Source of the DNA: MWCO01 sp964488865
Lineage (GTDB): Bacteria; Myxococcota_A; Polyangia; Polyangiales; Polyangiaceae
DNA: 64,000 bases
Reading direction: 5' to 3'
Assembly: GCA_964488865.1 (NCBI GenBank)
Contig: CAZAWR010000034.1
Coordinates: 25,747 to 89,746, forward strand
Below, piece after piece: positions 46,265-55,404 of this stretch. The notes under the pieces were generated by a model, which worked only from the letters and a program-made list of their open reading frames with translations, searched no databases and was not told where the DNA came from. Numbering within the stretch: position 1 is the first letter of the stretch; every line of letters begins with the position of its first letter. A program made the position numbers and the translations under genes.

Positions 46265-46335
46265 CGGTGGCTCCGGATCTGGGTTGGGAAGTGGCCCCGT
46301 TGCCGCGGGGTTCGATGGATGGTAGCTCGCCATCC

Positions 46336-46599
46336 ATGAAACCTTCGTGGGCTCTGTGGGCGGTCATGCTGTGGGTCGTTGGCTGCGGGGACGACCAGGC
46401 GACGAAGTTCTGTCTCGGTGCCGACGGGACGAGCCAGGACTGTGCGATCGGCTGCAAGACAGCCAAGAACAAGAAGGCTTGTGACAAGTGGGCCGAGAAG
46501 ACCCGCGAGCTTTGTCCCAAGGTTGGCAAGGAGAAGTGCCAAGAGATCTGCGAGAAGGACGAGAACCCGACGGCGTGCGAGTTGGCAAAGTCGATGTGA
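46336..46599 (+). CDS. Small Cys-rich lipoprotein, 87 aa
   Basis: ATG 46336 gives a short signal (MKPSWALWAVMLWVVGCGDD) with a lipobox-like VVGC. The mature part contains eight further Cys in a regular helical arrangement (CLGADGTSQDCAIGCKTAKNKKACDKW, CPKVGKEKCQEICEKD), which suggests a small disulfide-stapled helical domain facing the periplasm. Family not recognised. It converges with the kinase gene downstream, with only 15 bases between stops. A longer frame upstream to 46072 has no signal peptide and runs through the repeat, so it was not used. Confidence 0.8.
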   Translation: MKPSWALWAVMLWVVGCGDDQATKFCLGADGTSQDCAIGCKTAKNKKACDKWAEKTRELCPKVGKEKCQEICEKDENPTACELAKSM

Positions 46600-46614
46600 G
46601 TGGGCCCAACGGGG

Positions 46615-48351
46615 TCAGGTCGAGGGTGCGTCTTCCGTTTCGAGCAGTCGCTCCCAGTGGGTGAGCGCTTGCTCGAGGTCCGCCTGCGCAGATTCGTGAC
46701 CGCAGAGGGCTCGGTCCATGCGGGGTCGGTCGTCGGATTCGGCCGCCTCACGAACTTCGCGGGCGGCACGCTCCACGGACCGCTCGAGCATGCGAACGCA
46801 CAACTCGACGGCTTCGAGGGCTGCCTTGAGGGCGGCCGCGTGTTCGAGGGCAATGGCGGAAACGCTTTCGCGGGCCGCATGAGAAGGTTCCGTGCGCGCC
46901 ATGCGAGCAGCAATGGCATTGAGAGCGGCGGCCACCTCGCGAGCGTGCATGCGCATGCGCTGGCCCGGGTCATGCGCCACGAGTCCGTCGATGAGGTTGG
47001 CCACCTGGACCGGCACATCAGGCCGAACGTCCTTGAGGCGCTTCCTTGGCGGACGGATGATGGCTTGTGCCTTCTGCTCGAAGGTGGCGACCGACGAGGC
47101 GCAGGGCAACACGAGGGGGGTGTCGCCCGTCAGCATCCAGAACACGGTGGCGGCCGCAGCGTACAGGTCACCGTGGGGGCCCACGTTGACGAAGTCCTCG
47201 AGCTGTTCCGGGCCGATGGTCAGCAGGGAACCGCCACTCTCGTTGGTCATGGTGATCGGGTTGCCGGCGCCGGAACGGCTCTTGGCAAGGCCGTAGTCCG
47301 CGAGCTTGCCACGCAGCGTGGCCTGCGGCCCCACCGGGCAGAGCAGCAGGTTGGCCGGCTTCACGTCACGATGGATGATGCCAAGGTCGTGACCGTAGCC
47401 GAGCGCTCGGAATAGGTCGGCGCCCAACCATAGAACCTGTTGCAGCGGGCTGGTCAACGAGGAGATACCCAAGGCGTCCCCGCCAGGAACGAACTCCGAC
47501 GCGATGTACAAGGACCCCTCCCAAACACCGACGTCGTAGCAACAGACAATGTTGGGGTGGCGCAGCGCCATGGTGATCTGCTGCTCGCGAGCGAAGCGCT
47601 TGGCGGCCCGCTCCGCGCGCGGTCCGGTGGAACGAAGCACCTTGACGGCCACGTGCAATCCCGAGTCGCGGTCGACGCCTTCGAAGACCACACCCATGCC
47701 GCCATGAGCGAGCGGGCGAAGGATGTCGTAGTTGCCAAGCTGAGAGGGCATGCCAGGGATTCGTTGGCGGCGCTCGTTGGCGCAGTCGGGGCAAAGCCAC
47801 GTGGCGTCCCACAGGTCCGCACGTGGGGGAGCAATGCCCGGCTTCGCACAGCCGGTACACCGAAGACACTCTGCATCGGGTCCCGTGAGTCCGTGTACCG
47901 CCACGGACTTGGCGGGAGACAGGGCTGCCGCCCACCCAGCCTGCGTGATGGGCCGGCGGGTCGGTTCGGACCGCAGCGCCCGCACGCTCTCGACGATGTC
48001 ACGGAGGGACAGCGGCTCCGGCTCGAGGGTCGGGTCGAGGATGGGGCCCTGATCGGAGTACAGCCGCACGACGGTGTCGCCGAGCTGAATGGAGTCGCCT
48101 GGGGATATCTGCGCGGGGGCATCGATGGGACTCCCGTTCACCAAGACGGATCCGACGTTCGGTAGAGGATGGATCCAGACGGTGGATGCGGAGGCGAACA
48201 CCTCAGCGTGGCGCGGGGCGATTGAGCGGTCCTCGGCGGGAAGAGGAAGGTCGACGGTTGCGCCTCGCCCCAAGACTTGGGCCCGCCCCTCAGAGAGAGC
48301 CAGCTGCAAGCCCGGTCGTGGTCCTTTCTCGACGAGGAAGAACAAAGCCAT
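46615..48351 (-). CDS. FHA and zinc-ribbon Ser/Thr protein kinase
   Basis: A 578-residue protein from ATG 48351. Residues about 8-95 form an FHA domain (GRGATVDLPLPAEDRSIAPRHAEVF, NVGSVLVNGSPI). Residues 163-200 carry two CxxC-type pairs (CLRCTGC, CPDC) like a zinc ribbon. The kinase domain (about 215-475) has a LAHGGMGVVFEG glycine loop, AVKVL, IHRDVKPAN with D329, and DYG at 352-354 in place of DFG, a change tolerated in some active kinases. A C-terminal helical coiled-coil region of about 95 residues ends the protein. It should sit in the cytosol as a signalling hub. Start choice is supported by the FHA beginning; an in-frame upstream extension is poor. Confidence 0.9.
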   Translation of the reverse strand: MALFFLVEKGPRPGLQLALSEGRAQVLGRGATVDLPLPAEDRSIAPRHAEVFASASTVWIHPLPNVGSVLVNGSPIDAPAQISPGDSIQLGDTVVRLYSDQGPILDPTLEPEPLSLRDIVESVRALRSEPTRRPITQAGWAAALSPAKSVAVHGLTGPDAECLRCTGCAKPGIAPPRADLWDATWLCPDCANERRQRIPGMPSQLGNYDILRPLAHGGMGVVFEGVDRDSGLHVAVKVLRSTGPRAERAAKRFAREQQITMALRHPNIVCCYDVGVWEGSLYIASEFVPGGDALGISSLTSPLQQVLWLGADLFRALGYGHDLGIIHRDVKPANLLLCPVGPQATLRGKLADYGLAKSRSGAGNPITMTNESGGSLLTIGPEQLEDFVNVGPHGDLYAAAATVFWMLTGDTPLVLPCASSVATFEQKAQAIIRPPRKRLKDVRPDVPVQVANLIDGLVAHDPGQRMRMHAREVAAALNAIAARMARTEPSHAARESVSAIALEHAAALKAALEAVELCVRMLERSVERAAREVREAAESDDRPRMDRALCGHESAQADLEQALTHWERLLETEDAPST

Positions 48352-48512
48352 GATGCCGATTTCTGAGTCCGGACTGGCGGACTGGCCAGTCGTTGCCGCC
48401 CCGAGACGAACGGATGCTATCACGCCGCAGGGCCGCGCGTGCAAGCCGTGGCGGGGCAATTCGACGGGTGGGGCAGGAATTATCGACGGGTGAGCGGACG
48501 CTTCACGCGACG

Positions 48513-49400
48513 TCAGTGCACGTGACCGTGTTCGATTTCCTCGGCCGTGGCTGCCTCGACCTTGAGGACCTTCAGGTCGAAGTGTAGGGACTTGCCCGCG
48601 AGCGGGTGGTTTCCATCCAGGCGAACGGTGTCGTCATTCATCTCGATGACGGTCAGATGGACCTGCGCTCCGCTGGCATGCTGCGCCGTGACGACCTCCC
48701 CGAGCTGCACGTCGGGAGGCAGCTGCCCTCGCGGGACCTCGAGGATCCTGCCCTCGTCGCGCTCCCCAAAAGCCTCCGCGGGTGCCACGTCGACGGAAAC
48801 CTTGTCGCCCGCCTGCAGTCCGGCGATCGCCTTCTCGAGCCCCTCGATGGCGCCGGAACCTTGCAGATAGCGCATCCCGTTGCCTTCCTCGGACTCTTCG
48901 ATGAGGTTGCCCTGGTCGTCGCGCATCGCGAATTCCATGGTGACGATGCGTCCATCGCGCACGTCGGCGGGCCCCTCAATGGCGGGACGCTCCACCTCGT
49001 GGTGATGGTGATGGTGATGACCACCGCACTCGCCAGACCCGCCGCCGCACGTCTGCGCTTCTCCAAACGGACGGCACTGGCCATCCGCGAACATCGCCAC
49101 CGCATCCCGCACCGTGGAGGCGTCTTCCTTGAAGTACACGTCGATACCGACGCTCTGGAAGCCGGCCAGGGGGCGCATGCCCATGCCACCAGCCAACAGC
49201 ACCTCGACACCGTTGTCCTTGAGCACGTGCACCGGAGCCATGCAGCCCCCGTGCTCGTGTCCACCGTTCGGAACGAGCTGCACCTCACCGACCTTGCCGT
49301 CGGCCACGTGCACCAAGGTGAAGACGTCGCAATGGCCGAAGTGCTCGGAAACGGCGGCGTCGAGCCCACCGGGGGCTTCAGAAGGAATGGCGATGAGCAC
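48513..49400 (-). CDS. Fusion of NifX/NifB-C-like domain and FKBP-type prolyl isomerase (SlyD-like)
   Basis: The 295-residue protein starts at GTG 49400 behind AAGGAG. Residues 1-105 are a dinitrogenase iron-molybdenum cofactor-binding domain (SEHFGHCDVFTLVHV, LKDNGVEVLLAGGMGMRPL), a fold that carries metal clusters in NifX/NifB relatives. A Gly/His-rich linker (residues about 118-132, seven consecutive His) follows, then a SlyD-type FKBP domain (about 140-285: VTMEFAMRDDQG, GAIEGLEKAIAGLQAGDKVSV, FDLKVLKVEAA) with a C-terminal GHVH. SlyD binds Ni and other metals and assists folding, so the fusion suggests a metallochaperone with foldase activity. The metG gene lies 26 bases upstream. Confidence 0.9.
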   Translation of the reverse strand: MLIAIPSEAPGGLDAAVSEHFGHCDVFTLVHVADGKVGEVQLVPNGGHEHGGCMAPVHVLKDNGVEVLLAGGMGMRPLAGFQSVGIDVYFKEDASTVRDAVAMFADGQCRPFGEAQTCGGGSGECGGHHHHHHHEVERPAIEGPADVRDGRIVTMEFAMRDDQGNLIEESEEGNGMRYLQGSGAIEGLEKAIAGLQAGDKVSVDVAPAEAFGERDEGRILEVPRGQLPPDVQLGEVVTAQHASGAQVHLTVIEMNDDTVRLDGNHPLAGKSLHFDLKVLKVEAATAEEIEHGHVH

Positions 49401-49426
49401 GGTACTCTCCTTTGGTTGATACGAGG

Positions 49427-51523
49427 TCAGCGGACGACGGAGCCTGGCTCTGCGTCGGCGGACACGGGGGATAGGACTTCCTGACGGTCCGCGGCCATAA
49501 GCATCATGCCGTGACTCTCGAGCCCCATCATCGTGCGGGGAGCGAGGTTGGCAACGACGATGACCTTGCGTCCGATGAGGTCCTCGGGCTTGAACTGCAG
49601 GGCTACTCCGGCGAGGATCTGACGGGTCTCGAAGCCGAGGTCGACCTCGCAGCGCAGAAGCTTCTTGGACTTCTTGACAGGCTCGCACGTCGTGACGAGC
49701 CCCACCCGAAGGTCCAGCTTCGCGAAGTCGTCGTACGTGACGCTGTCCGCGATGGGCTTGTAGGGCCCTTCCGGAGGAGGCGCCGCGGGGGCAGCCGCTT
49801 CGAGCTTGGCGCGCTGCTTGGCGATCGCTTCGTCCTCCACTTTCGTGAAGAGGATCTCGATGGGACCCAGGGGCTGCCCGGCAGAGAGCAGCGGACGTCC
49901 AGCATCATCCCACCCGATCTCGCCGCGCTCCGACGACCCCGAGCTGCTGCGAACCCCCTCGAGCCCCAGCATGCGTCGCACACTCTCAGCGGCAAAGGGG
50001 AGGAACGGGTCCATGAGGATCGAGAGAGACGCTGCCAGCTGGGCGGCGACGTGAATCGTGTTGCCGCAAGTGCGCATGTCGGACTTGCGCGTGGCCCAAG
50101 GGGCCGCGTCGTTGAAGTACTTGTTGCCCCCCCTCGCGAGGCTCATGACCTCGTTCAGCGCCTCGCGGAAGCGGAAGGACTCGAGGTGCTCGGCCACGAT
50201 CGCGGGGTAGCGCGCAATCTCCGCGAGCAAGGCGAGATCTGCCTCGGACGGGTCCTCCAGAGCCGGGACCTTGCCGTCGAAGTACCGGGTGGCGAACGTC
50301 AAGGAGCGGTTGATCAAGTTGCCGAGGGTGTCGGCCAGCTCGTTGTTGATGTGGGCCTGGAAGTCCGCGAACGAGAAGTCCGCGTCCTTGGTCTCGGGCA
50401 TGGTGCGGGCAAGGGAGTAGCGAAGGTAGTCGGCCGGAAAGTCCTCGAGGAACTCGTGCAGCCAGATGGCCCACCCCCGGCTCGTCGACAGCTTCTTGCC
50501 TTCGAGGTTGAGGAACTCGTTGGCAGGCACCTGGTCCGGCAGCACGTAGTCGCCGTGCGCCTGGAGCATCGCCGGAAAGATCAGGCAGTGGAAGACGATG
50601 TTGTCCTTGCCAATGAAGTGAATCAGCCGCGTGGACGGGTCCTGCCACCACCGTTTCCACCCCTCCGGATCCCCCTTTGCCTGCGCCCACTCCCGGGTGA
50701 AGGAGATGTAGCCAACGGGAGCGTCGAACCACACGTACAGGACCTTGCCGCTCGCATCAATCCCGGCCTTCTGCGCGGAAGCCGTCGGGACCGCAACGCC
50801 CCAGGTCTGGTCTCGCGTGACCGCCCGGTCCCCCAGGCCCTCCTGCAACCAGCTTCGCACCTGTCCGAGCACGTTGACCTTCCAGTCCTCGTGCTGGCCC
50901 AGCCACGCTTCCAGACCCGGCTGGAGCTTGCCCAACGGCAGGTACCAGTGCGTGGTCTCACGCACCTCCGGGATCGCATCGGAGATCGCGCTACGAGGGT
51001 TCTTCAGATCCTTGGGGCTCAGAGACCGGCCACACTTCTCACACTGGTCGCCATAGGCATCCTCGTACGCGCACTGCGGACACGTCCCACGCACGAACCG
51101 ATCGGCGAGAAACATCTGGGCCTTCGGGTCGAACAACTGCGACTCGGTCTTCTGGATGAACGCATCCTTGGCATCGAGCGCCGTGAAGAACGCCTGGCTC
51201 GTTTCGGCATGCACCTTGCCCGACGTCCGGCCGAAGTGATCGAAGCTCATCCCGAACGCCGTGAACGCGTCCCGCATCTGCGCGTGGTAGCGGTCGACGA
51301 TCTCCTGCGGCGAAACGCCGTCCTTGCGTGCACGCAGGACGATGGGGACCCCGTGCTCGTCGGATCCGCAAATGAAGACGATGGGCTTGCCGCGTAGGCG
51401 CTGGAACCGGGTGTAGATGTCCGCGGGGAGGTAAGCTCCGGCAAGGTGGCCGATGTGAAGGGGGCCGTTTGCGTAGGGCAGGGCCGCCGTCACGAGGAGG
51501 CGTTCGAAGGGCTTGGGGATCAT
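49427..51523 (-). CDS. metG: Methionine-tRNA ligase
   Basis: A 698-residue class I aminoacyl-tRNA synthetase. HIGH motif at residues 23-26 (GPLHIGH), KMSKS counterpart KLSTS in the LEGKKLSTSRGW segment, a zinc-binding CPQC...CEKC knuckle, and a C-terminal tRNA-binding EMAP/Trbp111-like domain (FAKLDLRVGLVTTCEPVKKSKKL, ILAGVALQFKPEDLIGRKVIVV). It charges tRNA-Met for initiation and elongation. The start at ATG 51523 begins MIPKPFERLLVTAALPYANG, which matches the family; the longer frame upstream lacks coding character. The NifX-FKBP gene follows after 26 bases. Confidence 0.97.
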   Translation of the reverse strand: MIPKPFERLLVTAALPYANGPLHIGHLAGAYLPADIYTRFQRLRGKPIVFICGSDEHGVPIVLRARKDGVSPQEIVDRYHAQMRDAFTAFGMSFDHFGRTSGKVHAETSQAFFTALDAKDAFIQKTESQLFDPKAQMFLADRFVRGTCPQCAYEDAYGDQCEKCGRSLSPKDLKNPRSAISDAIPEVRETTHWYLPLGKLQPGLEAWLGQHEDWKVNVLGQVRSWLQEGLGDRAVTRDQTWGVAVPTASAQKAGIDASGKVLYVWFDAPVGYISFTREWAQAKGDPEGWKRWWQDPSTRLIHFIGKDNIVFHCLIFPAMLQAHGDYVLPDQVPANEFLNLEGKKLSTSRGWAIWLHEFLEDFPADYLRYSLARTMPETKDADFSFADFQAHINNELADTLGNLINRSLTFATRYFDGKVPALEDPSEADLALLAEIARYPAIVAEHLESFRFREALNEVMSLARGGNKYFNDAAPWATRKSDMRTCGNTIHVAAQLAASLSILMDPFLPFAAESVRRMLGLEGVRSSSGSSERGEIGWDDAGRPLLSAGQPLGPIEILFTKVEDEAIAKQRAKLEAAAPAAPPPEGPYKPIADSVTYDDFAKLDLRVGLVTTCEPVKKSKKLLRCEVDLGFETRQILAGVALQFKPEDLIGRKVIVVANLAPRTMMGLESHGMMLMAADRQEVLSPVSADAEPGSVVR

Positions 51524-51762
51524 GGCTCGCGGCCAACATAATGAATTGCCAAGGAACCGCAATGACGAGAACCTGAAACACCATTTCCACTGAGCCGAAA
51601 TGCCTGCTCGGCGCCACTCAGGGCTCGTGACAAGGAAGGCTCGGCGGACGGGTGCGTACAAACATCGGGTGCGCTTGGGACGGCACCCGGCTTGCTTTCA
51701 TGCCCTGCCGAGCTCGTGAATGTGGCTGGCGACGGGGCCTTTCCAACAGGGAGTCCAACAGC

Positions 51763-53667
51763 ATGCGGACACACGAAAAGACGGTTTGGCTCGCGATTGC
51801 GGCGGGAGCACTCCTCCTCGCAAGCGCTTGTAGCGGGAAGACCGAAACGCAGGACGGCAACCCGGGGGGCACAGGCGGGTCAGGGGGCAACGACACCGGT
51901 GGCACGGGTGGCACAGGTGTGGGTGGCACGGGCGTGGGAGGTTCGGGGGTCGGCGGCACGGGCGTCGGAGGTGCAGGCGGCACGGGCGGGACGGCAGGCG
52001 GCCCGCCGGTCCACGCTGAGAAGGTCGACCTCCTGTTCATGATCGACAACTCCGCATCGATGGCTGACAAGCAGAAGGTCCTTGCATCCACCATCCCGAG
52101 CTTCATCGAACGGCTCGCCAGCCCCTACTGTGTGAACCCAAGCGGCGGGCTCGTGGCCAAAGTCGGTCCCTCCGCCCCCTGTCCCGACGGTTCAGCGCGC
52201 GAGTTCCCGCCCGTCACGGATCTGCACATCGGCGTCATCTCGTCGTCCCTCGGCAGTCACGGTGCGGACACCTGCTCTAACGTGCCGACTCAGAGCTATA
52301 ACCCCAACCAGGAAGACATGAGCCGCCTCATCACGAGGGGCGCCACGGGAACGGTGCCCACGTACGAGAACAAGGGCTTCTTGAACTGGGACCCGGGTGC
52401 AACCAGCACGCCTCCCGGCGAGTCCGACCCCGCCCTGCTCTCCCAGCGGTTCGCCGACATCACGAAGGGGGTGGGTCAGGTCGGCTGCGGCTTCGAATCG
52501 AGCCTCGAGGCCTGGTACCGGTTCCTGGTGGACCCCGCTCCCTATCAGAAGATGGTCCCCGCACCCTGCAGTTCGTCCGATAGCAGCAACAACTGCCGCG
52601 AGGGGGAAGGCGTCGATTCCGTCGTGCTGCAGCAGCGCGCGGACTTCCTGCGCCAGGACTCGGTCGTGGCGGTGGTGATGCTCACGGACGAGAACGACTG
52701 CTCTGTCGGGGATGGTGGGCAGAACTACCTGGCTTTGCAGGCGCTCGACGGGACCGGCAGCTTCCACCTCGCGCGAGGGACGAACGCGTGCAAGACGGAC
52801 CCCTACGATCCGAATTGCAAGTCGTGCTGGGAGGTCAACTCGAACGACTACCCCGAGTGCGCCGCGGGCTGGTCCAACCCCGAGAAGGACGACCCGCTGA
52901 ACCTGCGCTGCTACCGACAGAAGGAACGCTTCGGCATCGACTTCCTGCAGCCCGTGGAACGCTACGTCGACGCCCTCACCCAGACGCATTTCGACGACGG
53001 AACGGTCAGCCCCTTGTTCTGCCGTCAGCCCACGGCGAACGGGACGGACTGCGCCGTGCCCATGCGAAGCGCTTCTCAAGTCGTGCTGGCAGGCATCGTG
53101 GGCGTGCCGTGGCAAGACATCGCCGTCGACCCGACGGACCTCGCAAAGGGGTATCGGCCGACGAGCGAGATCGACTGGGACCTCGTCTTGGGCGAGCCCA
53201 TGGCGAACGTGGAGCCTTCGGACCCGCTGATGGTGGAGTCGGTGAGCCCTCGGACGGGCGTGCACCCGGCCACAGGCCAGGCCCTCGCGTCACCAGGCAG
53301 CGGCGTGCCCCACGCGGTCAACGGCGCCGAGTGGGACAACCCGGCACGCAATGACCTGCAGTACGCGTGCATCTTCCCCCTGCCGACCCCGCTCGACTGC
53401 AGCCTGCCTGAGAACGCCTTCGGGTGCGACTGCAACACGTCCCCCGAGAACCCCCTGTGCTGGAACGGATCCGGCTACGGAAAGATGCAATACTACGGCA
53501 AGGCGTACCCCGGACGTCGACACCTGTCCGTTCTCCAAGGCCTCGGCTCACAAGGGGTGGTCGCGTCGATCTGCGCGCCCAACCTCGTCAACACCAGCGC
53601 CGCGGACTACGGCTATGGCCCCGCCCTCGACGCGTTGACCAAGCGCATCGCCCAGAACCTGAAGTAG
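51763..53667 (+). CDS. VWA-domain lipoprotein with Gly/Thr linker
   Basis: The 634-residue protein starts at ATG 51763. The lipobox LASAC with Cys23 is followed by a Gly/Thr/Val-rich linker of about 55 residues (GGTGGTGVGG repeats), a common spacer in Polyangiales lipoproteins. Then a von Willebrand A-type domain with MIDAS residues D95-x-S97-x-S99 (FMIDNSASM) and a second acidic site later (VVMLTDENDCS, TDE), suggests metal-dependent adhesion. Many Cys in the C-terminal half (CSLPENAFGCDCNTSPENPLC) may form disulfides. It converges with the phosphatase gene, with 3 bases between stops. Confidence 0.85.
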   Translation: MRTHEKTVWLAIAAGALLLASACSGKTETQDGNPGGTGGSGGNDTGGTGGTGVGGTGVGGSGVGGTGVGGAGGTGGTAGGPPVHAEKVDLLFMIDNSASMADKQKVLASTIPSFIERLASPYCVNPSGGLVAKVGPSAPCPDGSAREFPPVTDLHIGVISSSLGSHGADTCSNVPTQSYNPNQEDMSRLITRGATGTVPTYENKGFLNWDPGATSTPPGESDPALLSQRFADITKGVGQVGCGFESSLEAWYRFLVDPAPYQKMVPAPCSSSDSSNNCREGEGVDSVVLQQRADFLRQDSVVAVVMLTDENDCSVGDGGQNYLALQALDGTGSFHLARGTNACKTDPYDPNCKSCWEVNSNDYPECAAGWSNPEKDDPLNLRCYRQKERFGIDFLQPVERYVDALTQTHFDDGTVSPLFCRQPTANGTDCAVPMRSASQVVLAGIVGVPWQDIAVDPTDLAKGYRPTSEIDWDLVLGEPMANVEPSDPLMVESVSPRTGVHPATGQALASPGSGVPHAVNGAEWDNPARNDLQYACIFPLPTPLDCSLPENAFGCDCNTSPENPLCWNGSGYGKMQYYGKAYPGRRHLSVLQGLGSQGVVASICAPNLVNTSAADYGYGPALDALTKRIAQNLK

Positions 53668-53670
53668 CCC

Positions 53671-55368
53671 TCACCAGAGGTCGCGGCGGGCAAACTCGAT
53701 CACATGTCCGCCTCGTTCCAACGCCTTCCCACGGTCTTCTTCGTCCAACGTGTCCCGCGTGTTGACGACCACATGCAGGGCCTGGCCGATCACGGGATCC
53801 ACTTCCGCCATGGCCCAGTGAATCGCGTCCCAGATGTCCTGGCGCGGGTTCCGAAACACACCTCCACCGATCAGCGTCAGCACCACGGTGTGCTTTCGAA
53901 GGTCAATCGCCGCGAGCAACGTGCCCAGGTACGCGGCCCGCAGAAGCTGACGCCGAACCCGCTCGAACGCAGGTGAGCTTCCGCCGACGGAGTACCCCAA
54001 GGCGATCGTGGACGTGAACACCTGCGCGATGCGCTGCTTCTTTCCCTCTGGCACGCGCCCGCCCCAGTCGTGACCGTACACGACCTCCACCCCGTCGTGC
54101 ACCCCCACCCTCACCTTCTCGAAGCGCTGCTCGAGCGCTTCCGCGAGCGCCTCCGGGTCATGGACGTGCTGCGCTTCGAGGTACCCGGAGTACACCTCGG
54201 CGATATCAGGCCCGAACGCGTCGGCCAGCAGGTTGATGCAGTGGTCGTCGGTCTGCACGTACCGCGTGCCGTCAGGACCAGGCGCGCGGTAGTGGCGCAG
54301 GAGCGTGGCAGGAAAAGCAGAGACCGACGCACGGGGGCCTTGGGTGAAGTCCCCTGTGTAGGCGTGAACGGGGACGATACGCTCCGAGGGGGCCTCGAGG
54401 CAGTTGAACTGGGAGGCGGCCTGAAACAGCGTGCCCTCCGGCGCCGTGGCCTGGAGCGTCCCGATGTCCGACAGCGGGTGCGCGCCATGCAAGATGGAGA
54501 GGCGCACCGAACCGACGGCAGCATCTCCGCGCCCGTTCAAGCGTGCGCGCAATTGCTCGAGGGACGGTGTGCTGAAGTGGCCCGTGGAGAAGGACTCGTC
54601 GTCGAGGGTCAGGGTCGCGAAGCCACGATCGTCAAACGAAAAGCAAGAGGCCGGGTCCGATCGTACGGCACGTTCCGCGCGCTCGATGCGATCTCGCACC
54701 ACCTCCCGGGGTGTTGCGCCAGACGTGACCCAGCGCACGATGACCTCTTGATCGCGAAACCGTTCTGGGTCGATCGCATACCACTCTCCTTCCGGATAGA
54801 GCCCTGAAGACTCCTGCGTCCGAGGTTCGAAGCGCGACACGTAGTCCCGCTGCTGCGACGTTTCGGGGCACTTGTCCGTCCGGCGGGCGCGCCGAAGCTC
54901 GGCGAGCGCCTCGGGACCAGCCATCCCCGTCCTTCGCAGGAAACACCCGGCGATCGTTCCCGTGCGGCCCAGCCCGCCCATGCAGTGGACGACCACGCTC
55001 TCGCCCGCGGACAATCGGTCCTCGATCTGATCGAGCAGGTCATGGACGGCGTCGACGTCGCTCGGGGTGCTCACGTCTTGGATCGGGAAGTGGATGACCT
55101 CCAGGCCCGCGGCTCGTGCCTGCTCGAAGAGGTCAGGAATCTTCGCGACGTGCAGCTCGTGGTCCTCGAGCAATGTGACGAGCACGGTGGCGCCCGCTTG
55201 CACGAGAACCTCGAGATCGGTCTTGAGGTCCCTGTCCCACGCGTAGTTGCCATAGACGGCGCGACTCTTCTTCTTGCCGGGAGCGAAGGTCATACCGAGG
55301 CGCCCTGGGCCATCGATACGCAACCAGTCGATGCGGATGGGGTGGGTTTCGGAGGTACGAACTTCCAT
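53671..55368 (-). CDS. Dual-specificity phosphatase fused to a macrodomain-like C-terminal region
   Basis: A 565-residue protein. Residues 20-185 form a protein tyrosine/dual-specificity phosphatase with P-loop HCMGGLGRTG (H128, C129, R135) and a likely general acid Asp98 (FPIQDVSTP), close to CDKN3-like phosphatases. Residues about 185-300 hold a separate beta-rich domain. The C-terminal 260 residues show QFNCLEAPSE near 320-328, GDFTQGPRASVSAFPA, YVQTDDHCINLL and, near 497-507, LTLIGGGVFRNP, a macrodomain-like stretch and similar to Legionella MavL-type ADP-ribosylhydrolases as I remember them; this is tentative. The combined protein might both dephosphorylate and remove or read ADP-ribose. 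ATG 55368; cytosolic. Confidence 0.8.
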   Translation of the reverse strand: MEVRTSETHPIRIDWLRIDGPGRLGMTFAPGKKKSRAVYGNYAWDRDLKTDLEVLVQAGATVLVTLLEDHELHVAKIPDLFEQARAAGLEVIHFPIQDVSTPSDVDAVHDLLDQIEDRLSAGESVVVHCMGGLGRTGTIAGCFLRRTGMAGPEALAELRRARRTDKCPETSQQRDYVSRFEPRTQESSGLYPEGEWYAIDPERFRDQEVIVRWVTSGATPREVVRDRIERAERAVRSDPASCFSFDDRGFATLTLDDESFSTGHFSTPSLEQLRARLNGRGDAAVGSVRLSILHGAHPLSDIGTLQATAPEGTLFQAASQFNCLEAPSERIVPVHAYTGDFTQGPRASVSAFPATLLRHYRAPGPDGTRYVQTDDHCINLLADAFGPDIAEVYSGYLEAQHVHDPEALAEALEQRFEKVRVGVHDGVEVVYGHDWGGRVPEGKKQRIAQVFTSTIALGYSVGGSSPAFERVRRQLLRAAYLGTLLAAIDLRKHTVVLTLIGGGVFRNPRQDIWDAIHWAMAEVDPVIGQALHVVVNTRDTLDEEDRGKALERGGHVIEFARRDLW

Positions 55369-55404
55369 GCGAGGGCCTCGTCAAGGGGCGAATGTGGGGG
55401 AGCG

